A stretch of DNA of 64,000 nucleotides from Hyphomicrobiales bacterium (GTDB lineage: Bacteria > Pseudomonadota > Alphaproteobacteria > Rhizobiales > Xanthobacteraceae): the NCBI GenBank assembly GCA_017305665.1, contig JAFKKH010000008.1:124001-188000 (forward strand), read 5' to 3'. The position numbers and the translations under genes are program-made. Positions 26,759-36,368 of this stretch are shown here, piece by piece. Within the stretch, counting starts at the first letter, position 1; every line of letters starts with the position of its first letter. The notes beneath the pieces are model-generated. The model saw nothing but the letters and a program-made list of their open reading frames with translations, was not told the origin of the DNA and made no database searches.

Positions 26759-27007
26759 CTAGCGCGGGTAACCAGGCGGCGGCCCGTGCCGGCGGATCGC
26801 CTCGACCATTTCCCGATGCCGGCGGTCCTCGCGTTTCATGTGGACCGCGATCAGCGCGTGAGCCGACGGGACCAGGAAAAGCACGTGGAAAACCAGCCCG
26901 AAAATCGCGCAAAACACGATCAGGACCACATTCAGGATGGCCGAGAATGGCTGCCCGTTGAACAGCAGCCCGAGCGGCGGCACCAAGGCGGCAAGCACGT
27001 AGATCAT
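26759..27007 (-). CDS. small Pmp3/YqaE-like membrane protein
   Basis: An 82-residue protein with two hydrophobic helices: residues 2-17 ending in PPLGLLF and residues about 22-55. The PPLG near the first helix and the overall size resemble the Pmp3/UPF0057 (YqaE) proteolipids that affect membrane potential under salt stress, but a charged C-terminal tail (KREDRRHREM) is added. Similarity is modest. It is divergent from the DHA2 transporter gene. Confidence 0.6.
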   Translation of the reverse strand: MIYVLAALVPPLGLLFNGQPFSAILNVVLIVFCAIFGLVFHVLFLVPSAHALIAVHMKREDRRHREMVEAIRRHGPPPGYPR

Positions 27008-27135
27008 CGTTCGGTCTCCGGCGAACTCATGATCCAGGATTTAGGAGGTATGCGGCGCACCGCAATAGTCCGCCCTCGTTATCGGTGCTACAGCCCGCTC
27101 CGCCGCCCGCTTGCCCCCAGCCTCCCCTCCCCGCG

Positions 27136-28608
27136 ATGAACAAAGAACGCCTGATCCCGCTCATCGTCGCTGCCGCCCTGTTCATGGAAAACATGGACTC
27201 CACGGTGATTGCGACCTCGCTGCCCGCGATCGCCGCCGACATCGGCACGAGTCCGCTGACGCTGAAGCTCGCGATCACCTCATACCTCCTGTCGCTCGCG
27301 GTGTTCATTCCGGCGAGCGGCTGGACCGCCGACCGGTTCGGGGCACGCAAGGTCTTCAGCGCCGCGATCGCGGTGTTCATGATCGGCTCGATCGGCTGTG
27401 CGCTGTCGTCGTCGGTGACGGATTTCGTGATCGCGCGCACCTTGCAGGGCTTGGGCGGCGCCATGATGACGCCGGTCGGGCGTCTGGTGCTGTTGCGCTC
27501 GATCGACAAGAGCGCGCTAGTCAACGCCATGGCCTGGGTGACGGTGCCGGCCCTGATCGGCCCGGTGGTCGGCCCGCCGCTCGGCGGCTTCATCACCACC
27601 TATTTCTCGTGGCACTGGATCTTCCTGATCAACATTCCGGTCGGCCTGCTCGGCATCTTCATGGCGCTGCGCTATATCGACCCGATCCGCAGCGACAATC
27701 CCGAGCGCTTCGATCTCTACGGCATGCTGCTGGCCGGCGTCGGCCTCGGCGGCATCGCCTTCGGCCTCTCCGTCGCCGGTCTGAACCTGCTGCCGTGGCC
27801 GATTGTGATCGGGCTGATCGGCATCGGCTCGGTCTCGATGACGCTGTATGTGATCCACGCCCGGCGCACCACGTCCCCGGTGCTTGATCTCACGCTGCTG
27901 CGCCTGCCGACGTTTCGCGCCAGCATCTATGGCGGCTTCCTGTTCCGCCTCGGCATCGGCGCGCTGCCGTTTCTGCTGCCGCTGCTCATGCAGGTCGGTT
28001 TCGGCCTGTCGCCGTTCGGCTCGGGCCTGGTCACGTTCTCGTCGGCCGTCGGCTCGATGGGCATGAAGACGCTCGCCGCGCGTATCATCCGCACCTTCGG
28101 TTTCCGCAACATCATGACCGTCAATGCCGTCGTCAGTTCGGTATTTCTCGCGGCCTGCGCGCTGTTCACCATCACGACGCCGCTCCTCCTGATCATGATC
28201 ATCCTGGTGGTCGGCGGGTTCTTCCGTTCGCTGCAGTTCACGGCGATCAATACGCTGGCCTATGCCGACGTCGAGCCGGAGCAGATGAGCCGCGCCACGA
28301 CGCTCGCCAGCGTCAACCAGCAACTGGCGGTATCAGCAGGCGTCGCGGTCGGTGCGTTTTCGGTGGAATCCACGATGCTGTTCCATCACAGCACCGAGTT
28401 GACCGCGGCGGACTTCGGCCCCGGATTCCTCGTGGTGTCGGTCTTGGCGGCGCTGTCGTCCTGGTATTTCTTCCGGATGCCGGCGGATGCCGGCCATCAG
28501 GTCTCGGGACGGCGCATGGTGGTGATTTCCGATCCCACTCGCGAGACCGAAGCCGAAGAAGAAGCCGCCCGCGAAACCGTCACTGCGCGCGATCAGCGGA
28601 TCAGCTAG
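27136..28608 (+). CDS. MFS transporter, DHA2 (EmrB/QacA) family, 14 helices
   Basis: A 490-residue inner-membrane drug:proton antiporter. Motif D1 is seen as MENMDSTVIATSLPAIAADI near the start; motif A is GWTADRFGARKVFSAA; motif C-like sequence is VTVPALIGPVVGPPLGGFIT, typical of antiporters. The length and number of hydrophobic segments fit the 14-helix DHA2 group. No ribosome site is visible before the ATG at 27136, and the frame stays open 17 codons upstream without a better start. No HlyD/EmrA partner is next to it. Substrates are unknown. Confidence 0.92.
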   Translation: MNKERLIPLIVAAALFMENMDSTVIATSLPAIAADIGTSPLTLKLAITSYLLSLAVFIPASGWTADRFGARKVFSAAIAVFMIGSIGCALSSSVTDFVIARTLQGLGGAMMTPVGRLVLLRSIDKSALVNAMAWVTVPALIGPVVGPPLGGFITTYFSWHWIFLINIPVGLLGIFMALRYIDPIRSDNPERFDLYGMLLAGVGLGGIAFGLSVAGLNLLPWPIVIGLIGIGSVSMTLYVIHARRTTSPVLDLTLLRLPTFRASIYGGFLFRLGIGALPFLLPLLMQVGFGLSPFGSGLVTFSSAVGSMGMKTLAARIIRTFGFRNIMTVNAVVSSVFLAACALFTITTPLLLIMIILVVGGFFRSLQFTAINTLAYADVEPEQMSRATTLASVNQQLAVSAGVAVGAFSVESTMLFHHSTELTAADFGPGFLVVSVLAALSSWYFFRMPADAGHQVSGRRMVVISDPTRETEAEEEAARETVTARDQRIS

Positions 28609-28662
28609 GCCCTCACTAAGAGCAATGTTGTCGCCGCCGCCGCGGCATGATCTGCTGCGGTC

Positions 28663-29514
28663 ATGACGCGCAGATATGTCCTGACCGCGCTGATGCCGAC
28701 GCTGCACTGCCTTGCGGCGCTCGCCGGAATGTTGGGCTGGCTCATCCCGGCGCAGGCGGCGGACCCACCACAAGCCAGCCAGTGTCTCGCGCTCGCCCAA
28801 TCGCTGCCGCACGTCATTTACGCAAACCTGCACGTCGCGGCCAGCGATGAGGTCCGCATCACCTATGCCGGACATTCGACCTATGTGATCGAGACGCCCG
28901 GCGGCATCCGCATCGCGACCGACTACAGCGGCGTCTACGACACAGGCGGCGTGCCTGACGTCGTGACCATGAACCGCGCACATTCGACGCACTACACGTT
29001 GCACCCCGATCCGCGCATCAAGCATGTGCTACACGGCTGGAACGACGACGGAACGGCGGCGAAACATGCCCTCACCGTCGGCGACGTGTTCATCCGTAAC
29101 GTGCCGACCGACATCCGTCGCTACATGTTCGACCGCGGCGACGCCGACGCGGAAATGATCCCGAACGGCAACTCGATCTTCATCTTCGAGGTGGCCGGAC
29201 TGTGCATCGGCCACCTCGGCCATCTGCATCATCCACTGACCGACAGCCATATCGCCGCCATCGGCCGGCTCGACATCGTCATGGTGCCGATCGACGGGAC
29301 CTACACGATGTCACTCGCCGGTATGGCCGAGATCGTGCGGCGGCTGCGCTCGTCGGTAGTGCTGCCCATGCATCGCTTCGGCACGCCACTCGCGCAGTTG
29401 CTCGGACAGCTTCGGGGTCAGTTCGCCATCGACCAGCGCGCGGAACGAACGTTGACGATTTCCGCGGGCACGCTGCCGACGACGCCGACAGTGATCGTGC
29501 TGGATGGAGTCTAG
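28663..29514 (+). CDS. exported metallo-beta-lactamase-fold hydrolase
   Basis: A 283-residue protein with an N-terminal signal peptide (hydrophobic core to about residue 30, likely cut after IPAQA near 32). The mature part is a metallo-beta-lactamase fold of the UPF0173/UlaG-like type: ITYAGHSTYVIET, MNRAHSTHY, GHLGHLHHPL, and MVPIDGTYTM, then VVLPMHRFG. The histidines and Asp expected for a metal site are in place. A periplasmic location is likely. It starts 54 bases after the transporter gene and may share its message. The substrate is unknown. Confidence 0.85.
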   Translation: MTRRYVLTALMPTLHCLAALAGMLGWLIPAQAADPPQASQCLALAQSLPHVIYANLHVAASDEVRITYAGHSTYVIETPGGIRIATDYSGVYDTGGVPDVVTMNRAHSTHYTLHPDPRIKHVLHGWNDDGTAAKHALTVGDVFIRNVPTDIRRYMFDRGDADAEMIPNGNSIFIFEVAGLCIGHLGHLHHPLTDSHIAAIGRLDIVMVPIDGTYTMSLAGMAEIVRRLRSSVVLPMHRFGTPLAQLLGQLRGQFAIDQRAERTLTISAGTLPTTPTVIVLDGV

Positions 29515-29579
29515 GCATAACCCTTGAATTGCTGCGCGGCGATTCTCATCTTCGACCTCAACCACGCGAGAGATTGCAT

Positions 29580-30257
29580 ATGGAATCGTCCCCGTTCTCC
29601 GGGCCGTCAGTGAACACATACGCCGAAGGCCCGCCCCGGCAGGTGCCCGGCTTCTTCGACCTGCACCGGATGACAACGATGCTGCTCGCGGAACGGGTAC
29701 CCTCGAACGGCCGGGTCCTGGTCCTGGGGGCCGGAGGCGGGCTGGAGCTCAAGGCTTTCGCGGAATCGCACCCTGCTTGGTCGTTCGATGCCGTGGACCC
29801 GTCGGCCCCCATGCTGCGACTGGCGGAGCAGACGGTCGGCCGCCACGCAGCGCGTGTGCAGTTTCACGAGGGCTATATCGGCGATGCGCCGCCGGGGCCT
29901 TTCGATGCGGCCACGTCATTGCTGACGTTTCACTTCATCTCGCTTGACGAACGGATGGCAACGCTCAAGCAACTTCGCTGCCGTCTCAAGCCCGGCGCTC
30001 CCCTCGTCGTCGCTCATATCAGCTTTCCACAGACCGAGCCCGAGCGCTCCACGTGGATCGCACGCCATGTCGCCTTCGGCGCGCCCGACGATACGGATCC
30101 AGCGCGACTGGAAAGCTCTCGTCAGGCCATAGCGACCAGGCTTTCGATCCTCGCGCCGGAGGAAGAGGAAGCGATGCTGCGGGAGGTTGGATTCTCCAAC
30201 GTCAGCCTGTTCTATGCCGGCTTCAGCTTCAGAGGCTGGATATCCTACGCGGAGTGA
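29580..30257 (+). CDS. SAM-dependent methyltransferase
   Basis: A 225-residue class I methyltransferase. The SAM loop is [17 protein letters not shown] (about 45-61), the acidic strand-2 end is [11 protein letters not shown], and [20 protein letters not shown] matches motif IV and after. The family also includes ubiquinone/menaquinone and small-molecule methyltransferases, so the substrate stays open. The ribosome site before the ATG is weak. Its last 13 bases overlap the convergent rlmE gene. Confidence 0.85.
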   Translation: MESSPFSGPSVNTYAEGPPRQVPGFFDLHRMTTMLLAERVPSNGRVLVLGAGGGLELKAFAESHPAWSFDAVDPSAPMLRLAEQTVGRHAARVQFHEGYIGDAPPGPFDAATSLLTFHFISLDERMATLKQLRCRLKPGAPLVVAHISFPQTEPERSTWIARHVAFGAPDDTDPARLESSRQAIATRLSILAPEEEEAMLREVGFSNVSLFYAGFSFRGWISYAE

Positions 30258-30949
30258 GCCGGCTTTCCTGCGGAACCACCGCGAAAACCCGTCGCAAGGA
30301 CATAGCGCTCGGAGGAATCCTGCCGGCTGGCCGCCGGTTTGACGTGCCGCACCGTCTGGAAGTCGCGCTTGAGCTGCGCCAGCAGGTCGGCATCCGCCCC
30401 GCTCTGGAACACCTTTGCGACGAACGTGCCGCCGGGGCGTAACACATCGGCTGCGAACGCCGCCGCGGTTTCGACGAGGCCAACGATGCGGAGCTGATCG
30501 GTCTTGCGATGGCCGGTCGTATTCGCGGCCATGTCGGAAAGCACAACGTCCGCGCGTCCCTCCATCATCGCAATCAGTTTTTCCGGCGCATCGGCGTCGA
30601 GGAAATCGAGCTGCGCGAACGTCACGCCGACGATCTCCGGCATCTCCAGGAGATCGATGGCGATCACCCGGCCCTTGCCTTCGACGGAGCCGACGCGCTT
30701 CGCCGCGACCTGGCTCCAGCCACCCGGCGCCGCGCCGAGATCGACGACCGTCAGGCCCGGTTTGAGGAACCGGTACTTGTCGTCCATCTCGATCAGCTTG
30801 TAGGCGGCGCGCGACCGCCACCCATCCCGCTTGGCCTGCGCGACGTAGGGATCGTTGAGCTGCCGCTCCAGCCAGAGTTTTGACGACAGCTTGCGCTTGC
30901 CGCCAGTCTTGACGGTGACGCGCAGTCGTCCGGTGGTATCTTTCGCCAT
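30245..30949 (-). CDS. rlmE: 23S rRNA 2'-O-ribose methyltransferase RlmE (FtsJ/RrmJ)
   Basis: A 234-residue enzyme that methylates the ribose of a uridine in the A loop of 23S rRNA. The SAM loop is [20 protein letters not shown]. The K-D-K-E tetrad of the family is present: Lys in [11 protein letters not shown], Asp in [16 protein letters not shown], Lys in FVAKVFQSG and Glu in SSERYVLA. A basic N-terminus ([17 protein letters not shown]) fits rRNA binding. It lies downstream of the Ppx/GppA gene, an order common in this family of bacteria, with a repeat element between. Confidence 0.96.
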   Translation of the reverse strand: MAKDTTGRLRVTVKTGGKRKLSSKLWLERQLNDPYVAQAKRDGWRSRAAYKLIEMDDKYRFLKPGLTVVDLGAAPGGWSQVAAKRVGSVEGKGRVIAIDLLEMPEIVGVTFAQLDFLDADAPEKLIAMMEGRADVVLSDMAANTTGHRKTDQLRIVGLVETAAAFAADVLRPGGTFVAKVFQSGADADLLAQLKRDFQTVRHVKPAASRQDSSERYVLATGFRGGSAGKPAHSA

Positions 30950-30981
30950 ATCGAGAGCCGCTTCAACGGAATCAGATTGCT

Positions 30982-31084
30982 GTCATTGCGAAGTGCTCAG
31001 TTCCTCGTCTTCGAGGAACGAAAGCGACGAAGCAATCCAGAAATCTCGAAAAGAACCGGGTTGCTTCGCTGCGCTCGCAATGAC
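30982..31084. repeat. GTCATTGCGA-type palindromic repeat element
   Basis: A 103-base element with perfect 10-base inverted ends GTCATTGCGA and TCGCAATGAC. It contains a perfect 8-bp hairpin, GTTCCTCG-TCTT-CGAGGAAC, at 31000-31019, and the pair GAAGCAATCC / GGTTGCTTC. Just beyond, CCGGG-TCAAG-CCCGG (about 31098-31112) is a further stem that often accompanies these repeats in Bradyrhizobium-type genomes. It fills the gap between rlmE and the Ppx/GppA gene and could act as a 3'-end structure. Confidence 0.85.
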
Positions 31085-31129
31085 GTAAAATGGATTGCCG
31101 GGTCAAGCCCGGCGGTGACGACAACCGCG

Positions 31130-32197
31130 CTAATCGGCGCGCAGTGCGCCGTCCTCGCGCATCATTTCCACCAGCATGCCCTCGCGCAGGCCGCGATCCC
31201 CCACCCGCAGCCGCGGCATCGGAAAGGCCTGCCGGATGGCATCGAGAATAGCGCATCCTGCCAGCACCAGATCGGCGCGCTCGGCCCCGATGCAGCCATG
31301 AGCGACACGGCTCTGATAGTCCATGGCGCGGAGACGTGCGATGATCCGGGTGATGTCAGCATCGTCCATCCAGATTCCATCGACCTTGCGCCGATCATAG
31401 CGCGCCAGATCGAGATGGATGCCGGCCAGGGTGGTCACCGTGCCTGACGTGCCCAGAAGGTGCATCCCGGTGAGATCGCCGCCATGAGCATTTTCAAACA
31501 CCCTCACATGGGATGCGACATCACTCACCATTGACGCATAACATTGCGCCGTCACGTCGTGACCGCCAAAGCGCTCGGCCAGCGTTACCACGCCAAACGG
31601 AATCGACGTCCACGCCTTGATACGCGGCTCGCCGCCCTGATGCTCGATCCGGACCAGTTCAGTCGAACCGCCGCCGATGTCGAACAGGATCGCACCGCGC
31701 CCCTTGGGATCGACCAGCGGCGAGCAACCGATCACCGCGAGCGCCGCTTCCGTCTTCCGATCGATCACCTCGAGCTCGATGCCGGTGGCGGCGGCCACCC
31801 GGCCACGAAAATTCTCGGCGTTCGATGCGGCCCGGCACGCCTCCGTTGCGATCAGCCGGAGCCGGTCCGCCTTTCTGGCGCGCATCTTGTCCCGGCAGAC
31901 GCTGAGCGCTGAAATCGCGCGGCTGATCGCCGCCTCGCTGATGCGTCCCGTCGACGAGATGCCCTCGCCCAGCCGGATGATCCGTGAAAACGAATCGATC
32001 ACACGAAAGCTGTCGCCGGTTGGACAGGCGATCAGCAACCGGCAGTTGTTGGTGCCGAGATCGAGCGCGGCATAAACGCCCGCGCCGCCAGCCAACGAAC
32101 GGCTGGCTTCGACCGCGCCGGCCGTCATCACGGCTGCCAATGCTTGCGGACGAGCGCGGGACCCGTGGTCATCGCGCTGCCGCGTCTCGTCATTCAT
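31130..32197 (-). CDS. exopolyphosphatase / pppGpp phosphohydrolase (Ppx/GppA)
   Basis: A 355-residue actin-like phosphatase of the short Ppx/GppA type, which removes phosphate from polyphosphate or pppGpp. The phosphate-1 loop is YAALDLGTNNCRLLIA, the phosphate-2 loop LFDIGGGSTELVRI, and the adenosine-like motif GTSGTVTTLAGIHL. The ATG at 32197 is preferred over the TTG one codon earlier; the first 35 residues are a non-conserved leader. It lacks the C-terminal HD-like domain of the long forms. Which substrate dominates cannot be read from sequence. Confidence 0.93.
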   Translation of the reverse strand: MNDETRQRDDHGSRARPQALAAVMTAGAVEASRSLAGGAGVYAALDLGTNNCRLLIACPTGDSFRVIDSFSRIIRLGEGISSTGRISEAAISRAISALSVCRDKMRARKADRLRLIATEACRAASNAENFRGRVAAATGIELEVIDRKTEAALAVIGCSPLVDPKGRGAILFDIGGGSTELVRIEHQGGEPRIKAWTSIPFGVVTLAERFGGHDVTAQCYASMVSDVASHVRVFENAHGGDLTGMHLLGTSGTVTTLAGIHLDLARYDRRKVDGIWMDDADITRIIARLRAMDYQSRVAHGCIGAERADLVLAGCAILDAIRQAFPMPRLRVGDRGLREGMLVEMMREDGALRAD

Positions 32198-32394
32198 CAA
32201 ACTGTCTTTCGCGGCCGAAAAGCCTACGAGGAATGCCTTCTCACGGAAAGTTTAGCAGCGCAGGTCGCGAGCGCAACCGTCGCGCACGCGCCGCATGTTC
32301 AATCATGCGTTGTCGTTCGGGCCCGGCTGCTTTATCTGGAAGGCGGGTTTTTGTGAAACCGGCTGAAAACCTGCCTTTTTGATGGATTTGCCCC

Positions 32395-34770
32395 ATGCAA
32401 GATCACGCCTCACGTCCCTCGCTCGACAATGCTATTGCACTGCAAAAATTTGGCGTCGGGCAGCCGGTCCGTCGCAAGGAGGACGACACGCTGGTTCGCG
32501 GCAAGGGCAAATACACCGACGACTTCAATCTGCCCGGTCAGGCCTATGCCTTTATCGTGCGATCGAGCTATCCGCACGGCATCATCCGCGGCATCGACAC
32601 CTCGGCCGCCAAGGCGATGCCCGGCGTGCTCGGCGTCTGGACCGGGACCGATCTCACAGCCGCAAATTACAGCCCCTTCACCTGCGGTCTGCCGCTGAAG
32701 AACCGCGATGGTTCGCCGCTGCACCAGACCAACCGCATGGCGTTGATGACCGACAAGGTTCGCTATGTCGGCGATCCCGTGGCCTTCGTTGTCGCCGAGA
32801 CACTGGCGCAGGCACGCGACGCCGCTGAAGCCGTGGCGCTGGACATCGATGAACTGCCCGCCGTCACTGACGCGGCTGACGCGGCAAAGCCCGGTGCGCC
32901 GCAACTCTACGATCACATCCCGAACAACGTCGCGCTGGACTATCACTTCGGCGACACCGCTGCGATCGACGCTGCCTTCAAGAGCGCGGCGCATGTCACC
33001 AGGCTCGACATCGCCAACACCCGCGTCGCCGTGGTGTCAATGGAGCCGCGCGTCGGCCTCGCCTCCTATGACAAGGCCGCCGATCACTACACGATCCAGG
33101 TGCCGACCCAGGGCGTCGCCGGCAACCGCGCCAATCTCGCCAAGAACATGAAGCTGCCGAACGAGAGGGTGCGCATCCTCACCGCCAATGTCGGCGGTTC
33201 GTTCGGGATGAAGAACATCAACTATCCCGAATACATGTGCATCCTTTATGCCGCGAAGGTGCTCGGCCGTCCGGTGAAGTGGACCGACGAGCGCTCGACC
33301 AGCTTCCTCTCCGACAGCCAGGGCCGCTCGCAGGACATCCACGCCGAGCTTGCGCTCGACAAGGACGGAAAATTCCTCGCGGTGCGCCTGAGCGGCTACG
33401 GCAATCTCGGCGCCTACATCACCGGCGTCGCACCGAGCCCGCTGTCGCTGAATACGGGGAAGAACCTCGCCAGCGTCTATCGAACGCCGCTGCTCGGCGT
33501 CGACATCAAATGCGTGCTGACCAATACGACGCTGCTCGGCGCCTATCGCGGCGCCGGCCGGCCCGAGGCCAACTACTACATGGAACGGCTGATCGATCGC
33601 GCGGCCGACGAGATGGGCATCGACCGGCTGACGCTGCGCAAGCGCAACTTCATCAAGTCGTCGCAGATGCCGTTCGCTGCTGCCTCGGGCGTCACCTACG
33701 ACAGCGGCGACTTTCAGGGCGTCTTCAATAAGGCGCTCGAGATCGCCGATCACGCCGGCTTTGCCAAGCGCAAGAAAGACAGCCGCAAGCAGGGTAAGCT
33801 GCGCGGCATCGCGATCGGTTCCTATCTCGAGGTCACCGCCCCTCCCGGCGTCGAACTCGGCAAGATCGTGTTCGAAGCCGACGGCTCGGTGAAGCTGATC
33901 ACCGGCACGCTGGATTACGGCCAGGGTCATGCCACGCCGTTCGCGCAGGTGATGTCCGATCAACTCGGCGTGCCCTTCGACAGGATCAAGCTCGAACAGG
34001 GCGACAGCGATATCGTGCACACCGGCAACGGCACCGGCGGATCGCGCTCGATCACCGCGAGCGGCATGGCGATCGTGGAATCCTCCGCGCTCGTCATCGC
34101 CAAGGGCAAAACGGCAGCGGCGCATCTGCTCGAAGCGGCAGAAGCTGACATCGAATTCTCCGGCGGCCGCTTCACCATCGCCGGCACCGACCGCGGCATC
34201 GGCATCATGGAGCTCGCCGAAAGGCTGCGCGACAGCAAGGTGCCGGACGGTGTGCCGTCGTCGCTCGATGTCGATCACACCACCGAGCCGGTGCCTTCCA
34301 CCTTCCCGAACGGCTGCCACGTCGCGGAAGTCGAGGTCGATCCCGACACCGGCGTGGTGCAGATCGTGCGTTATACCGGCGTCAATGATTTCGGCACCAT
34401 CGTCAATCCGATGATCGTCGCGGGGCAACTGCACGGCGGCGTCGTGCAGGGCATCGGCCAGGCGCTGATGGAAAAGATCAGCTACGACACCAGCGGCCAG
34501 CCGATCACCGGCTCGTTCATGGACTATGCGATGCCGCGCGCGGCAGACGCACCGCCGATGACGGTCGGCGATCATCCCTCGCCCGCGAAATCAAATCCGT
34601 TGGGCACCAAGGGTTGCGGCGAGGCCGGCTGCGCCGGCAGTCTCTCGACCGTGGTCAACGCGGTCATCAACGCGCTTGCGGACGACGGCGTCACCCATCT
34701 CGACATGCCGCTGACGCCGGAGCGGGTCTGGCGCGCGCTCCAGGACGCCAGGAAGACGAAAGCGGCGTGA
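32395..34770 (+). CDS. molybdopterin-binding large subunit, xanthine dehydrogenase/CoxL family, orphan
   Basis: A 791-residue molybdenum hydroxylase large subunit. The N-terminal a/b hammerhead domain has RKEDDTLVRGKGKYTDDF; the cofactor domains show QGVAGNRANLAKNM, NVGGSFGMKN, GAYRGAGRPEANYYMERLID, DYGQGHATPFAQVMSDQLG and the catalytic Glu (about 743) in GTKGCGEAGCAG. AYRGAGRPEA, not AYRCSFR, marks a form II/aldehyde- or xanthine-type enzyme, not a true CO dehydrogenase. The expected FAD-binding and 2Fe-2S subunits are not adjacent on either side, so partners must be elsewhere or electrons leave differently. Substrate unknown. Confidence 0.92.
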   Translation: MQDHASRPSLDNAIALQKFGVGQPVRRKEDDTLVRGKGKYTDDFNLPGQAYAFIVRSSYPHGIIRGIDTSAAKAMPGVLGVWTGTDLTAANYSPFTCGLPLKNRDGSPLHQTNRMALMTDKVRYVGDPVAFVVAETLAQARDAAEAVALDIDELPAVTDAADAAKPGAPQLYDHIPNNVALDYHFGDTAAIDAAFKSAAHVTRLDIANTRVAVVSMEPRVGLASYDKAADHYTIQVPTQGVAGNRANLAKNMKLPNERVRILTANVGGSFGMKNINYPEYMCILYAAKVLGRPVKWTDERSTSFLSDSQGRSQDIHAELALDKDGKFLAVRLSGYGNLGAYITGVAPSPLSLNTGKNLASVYRTPLLGVDIKCVLTNTTLLGAYRGAGRPEANYYMERLIDRAADEMGIDRLTLRKRNFIKSSQMPFAAASGVTYDSGDFQGVFNKALEIADHAGFAKRKKDSRKQGKLRGIAIGSYLEVTAPPGVELGKIVFEADGSVKLITGTLDYGQGHATPFAQVMSDQLGVPFDRIKLEQGDSDIVHTGNGTGGSRSITASGMAIVESSALVIAKGKTAAAHLLEAAEADIEFSGGRFTIAGTDRGIGIMELAERLRDSKVPDGVPSSLDVDHTTEPVPSTFPNGCHVAEVEVDPDTGVVQIVRYTGVNDFGTIVNPMIVAGQLHGGVVQGIGQALMEKISYDTSGQPITGSFMDYAMPRAADAPPMTVGDHPSPAKSNPLGTKGCGEAGCAGSLSTVVNAVINALADDGVTHLDMPLTPERVWRALQDARKTKAA

Positions 34771-34800
34771 ACAACCACGTACGTGCCGACAATTGAATCC

Positions 34801-34914
34801 GTCATCCTGAGGAGCGCGCGTTTGCGCGCGTCTCGAAGGATGGCGGCAATAACGTCATCCTTCGAGGCTCGCCCACGCGATGCAAGAGCATCTCGGCTTG
34901 CACCTCAGGATGAC
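34801..34914. repeat. GTCATCCTGAGG-type palindromic repeat element
   Basis: A 114-base element with perfect 12-base inverted ends GTCATCCTGAGG and CCTCAGGATGAC. Internally CTCGAAGGATG (34832-34842) pairs with CATCCTTCGAG (34856-34866), and GCGCGC stems flank a TTT-containing loop near 34815-34830. It lies between two convergent stop codons and could serve as a bidirectional terminator or mRNA stabiliser. Confidence 0.88.
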
Positions 34915-34932
34915 GGGGCGGAATTCTGAAAC

Positions 34933-35727
34933 CTACGCCGCCGCCTGCTGGCGCGGCTGGTAGATCGCGATGTGCCGGCAATGGGCGACCGGCGTGCCGT
35001 TGGCGACGACCAGCGCATCGAGTTCGACGAAGCGATGGCCCTTCTTCTCGTAGTTGGCGGTGACCTTCGCGCGCGCCGTCAGTTCGTCACCCGCCTTCGC
35101 CGCAGCCAGAAGCTGCATGCGGCTGCCGACGTGAATCCACGGGCCGAGGATCGCGTTGTCCACCAGCACCTTGTTCATCACGCGCTGGAACAGCCCGGGG
35201 TGGCCCAGCCCCTCCTGTGCGTAGATCGGCAGCGTCTCGCGCACGTCGGTGAGATAACCGCTCGCATCTGCACCGGCCCATGAACGTGGCACCACGCCGA
35301 GCCATTTGCCCGTCTCATAGGACGTCGCATCCACCGGCTTGCGCTGCGCGACCGCCGATGTCTCTGGATAATCGGCGAGTGAAATCTTCGGCGCGGAGGC
35401 CGGTAACGAGGCCGATCCGGTTGCGCACAACTCGCCACGGCTTTGCACTTCTAGCGTCAGACCACCGTTCGCCTCGTCGGCGCGGACTTCCGTGGTCTCG
35501 CCGTCATAGACCGGCTTGACGAAACGGGCCTCGATCAGGCCTCGCTCCAGGAACGCCCGTCCCCATTTTGCCACCGGCGGATGCATCATGTAGGCGAACA
35601 CGTCGACGCCGGGCACAAGACCGCCACTGAAGCCGAACTGACGCGCGACGGTGTCGTCGTGCATCTTGTTTTCCGAGTCCTTGGCGGTGTTGTAGGCCGA
35701 GACGATATGGGGCGTGAGCGGGGCCAT
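34933..35727 (-). CDS. double-hotdog MaoC-like protein
   Basis: A 264-residue protein from the ATG at 35727 (AGAGGA 6 bases upstream). The N-terminal half has a MaoC-like hotdog: MHDDTVARQFGFSGGLVPGV then a long helix VDVFAYMMHPPVAKWG; the C-terminal half has a second hotdog with WIHVGSRMQLLAAAKAGDEL and ARAKVTANYEKKGHRFVEL, as in acyl-CoA thioesterases and hydratases. The catalytic Asp/His pair of hydratase 2 is not clearly kept. An acyl-CoA-related role is likely but unproven. It is convergent with the molybdopterin gene. Confidence 0.75.
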   Translation of the reverse strand: MAPLTPHIVSAYNTAKDSENKMHDDTVARQFGFSGGLVPGVDVFAYMMHPPVAKWGRAFLERGLIEARFVKPVYDGETTEVRADEANGGLTLEVQSRGELCATGSASLPASAPKISLADYPETSAVAQRKPVDATSYETGKWLGVVPRSWAGADASGYLTDVRETLPIYAQEGLGHPGLFQRVMNKVLVDNAILGPWIHVGSRMQLLAAAKAGDELTARAKVTANYEKKGHRFVELDALVVANGTPVAHCRHIAIYQPRQQAAA

Positions 35728-35890
35728 GCGCGGTCCTCTGCATTGTAGTTGCTGCTGCGGGCGATGGTACGCAAACAAGGCCCCAAGGCAACCCTGAGAC
35801 AACCCTGATGACACCCCCGTTCCGCTCGCAATTTTCCGCGGTATGGAGTAACACCCGCGTCGATCGCAGCACGAGCCGGATAATCCAGGA

Positions 35891-36364
35891 TTGACCTCGC
35901 CCCGTATCTACGTCGATGCCGACGCCTGCCCCGTGAAGGACGAGATCTATCGCGTCGCCGCGCGCCACGGCCTGCCGGTCAGCGTGGTCGCAGGCGGCTA
36001 TATCCGCGTGCCCGACGATCCCCTGATCGAGCGGATCGCCGCAGGCCCGGGCATGGATGCCGCCGATGACTGGATCGCGGAGCGCGCCGGCAACAGTGAC
36101 ATCGTCATTACGGCTGACATTCCGCTGGCGAGCCGCTGCGTCAAGGCGGGCGCCAGCGTGATCGCGCCGAACGGCAAGCCGTTCACGGAGGAATCCATCG
36201 GCATGACACTGGCCGTGCGCAATCTGATGACCGACTTGCGCTCGAGCGGAGAAGTCACTGGCGGCCCGCGCGCGTTTCAGCCACGCGATCGCTCGGCCTT
36301 CCTGTCCGCGCTGGATCAGGCGATCCGCCGCATCCAGCGCGCCCGCGCCGCGCAACAAGGTTGA
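35891..36364 (+). CDS. YaiI/YqxD (DUF188, UPF0178) family protein
   Basis: A 157-residue member of the YaiI/YqxD family, recognisable from [20 protein letters not shown] at the start, [20 protein letters not shown] and [20 protein letters not shown]. The fold is PIN-nuclease-like but the function is not established. Translation appears to start at a TTG with only a poor upstream signal (CCAGGA is too close). The gene is followed after 4 bases by the ABC-F gene, so the two are probably cotranscribed. Confidence 0.9.
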   Translation: MTSPRIYVDADACPVKDEIYRVAARHGLPVSVVAGGYIRVPDDPLIERIAAGPGMDAADDWIAERAGNSDIVITADIPLASRCVKAGASVIAPNGKPFTEESIGMTLAVRNLMTDLRSSGEVTGGPRAFQPRDRSAFLSALDQAIRRIQRARAAQQG

Positions 36365-36368
36365 GACC

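Noticed and set aside
33037..34575. 512-codon minus-strand frame opposite the molybdopterin subunit
   Set aside because: The His/Asp/Arg-rich translation has no domain, while the plus strand encodes a complete family member.
32395..34770. CO dehydrogenase (CoxL form I)
   Set aside because: The form I active-site motif AYRCSFR is replaced by AYRGAGR and no coxM/coxS genes are adjacent.
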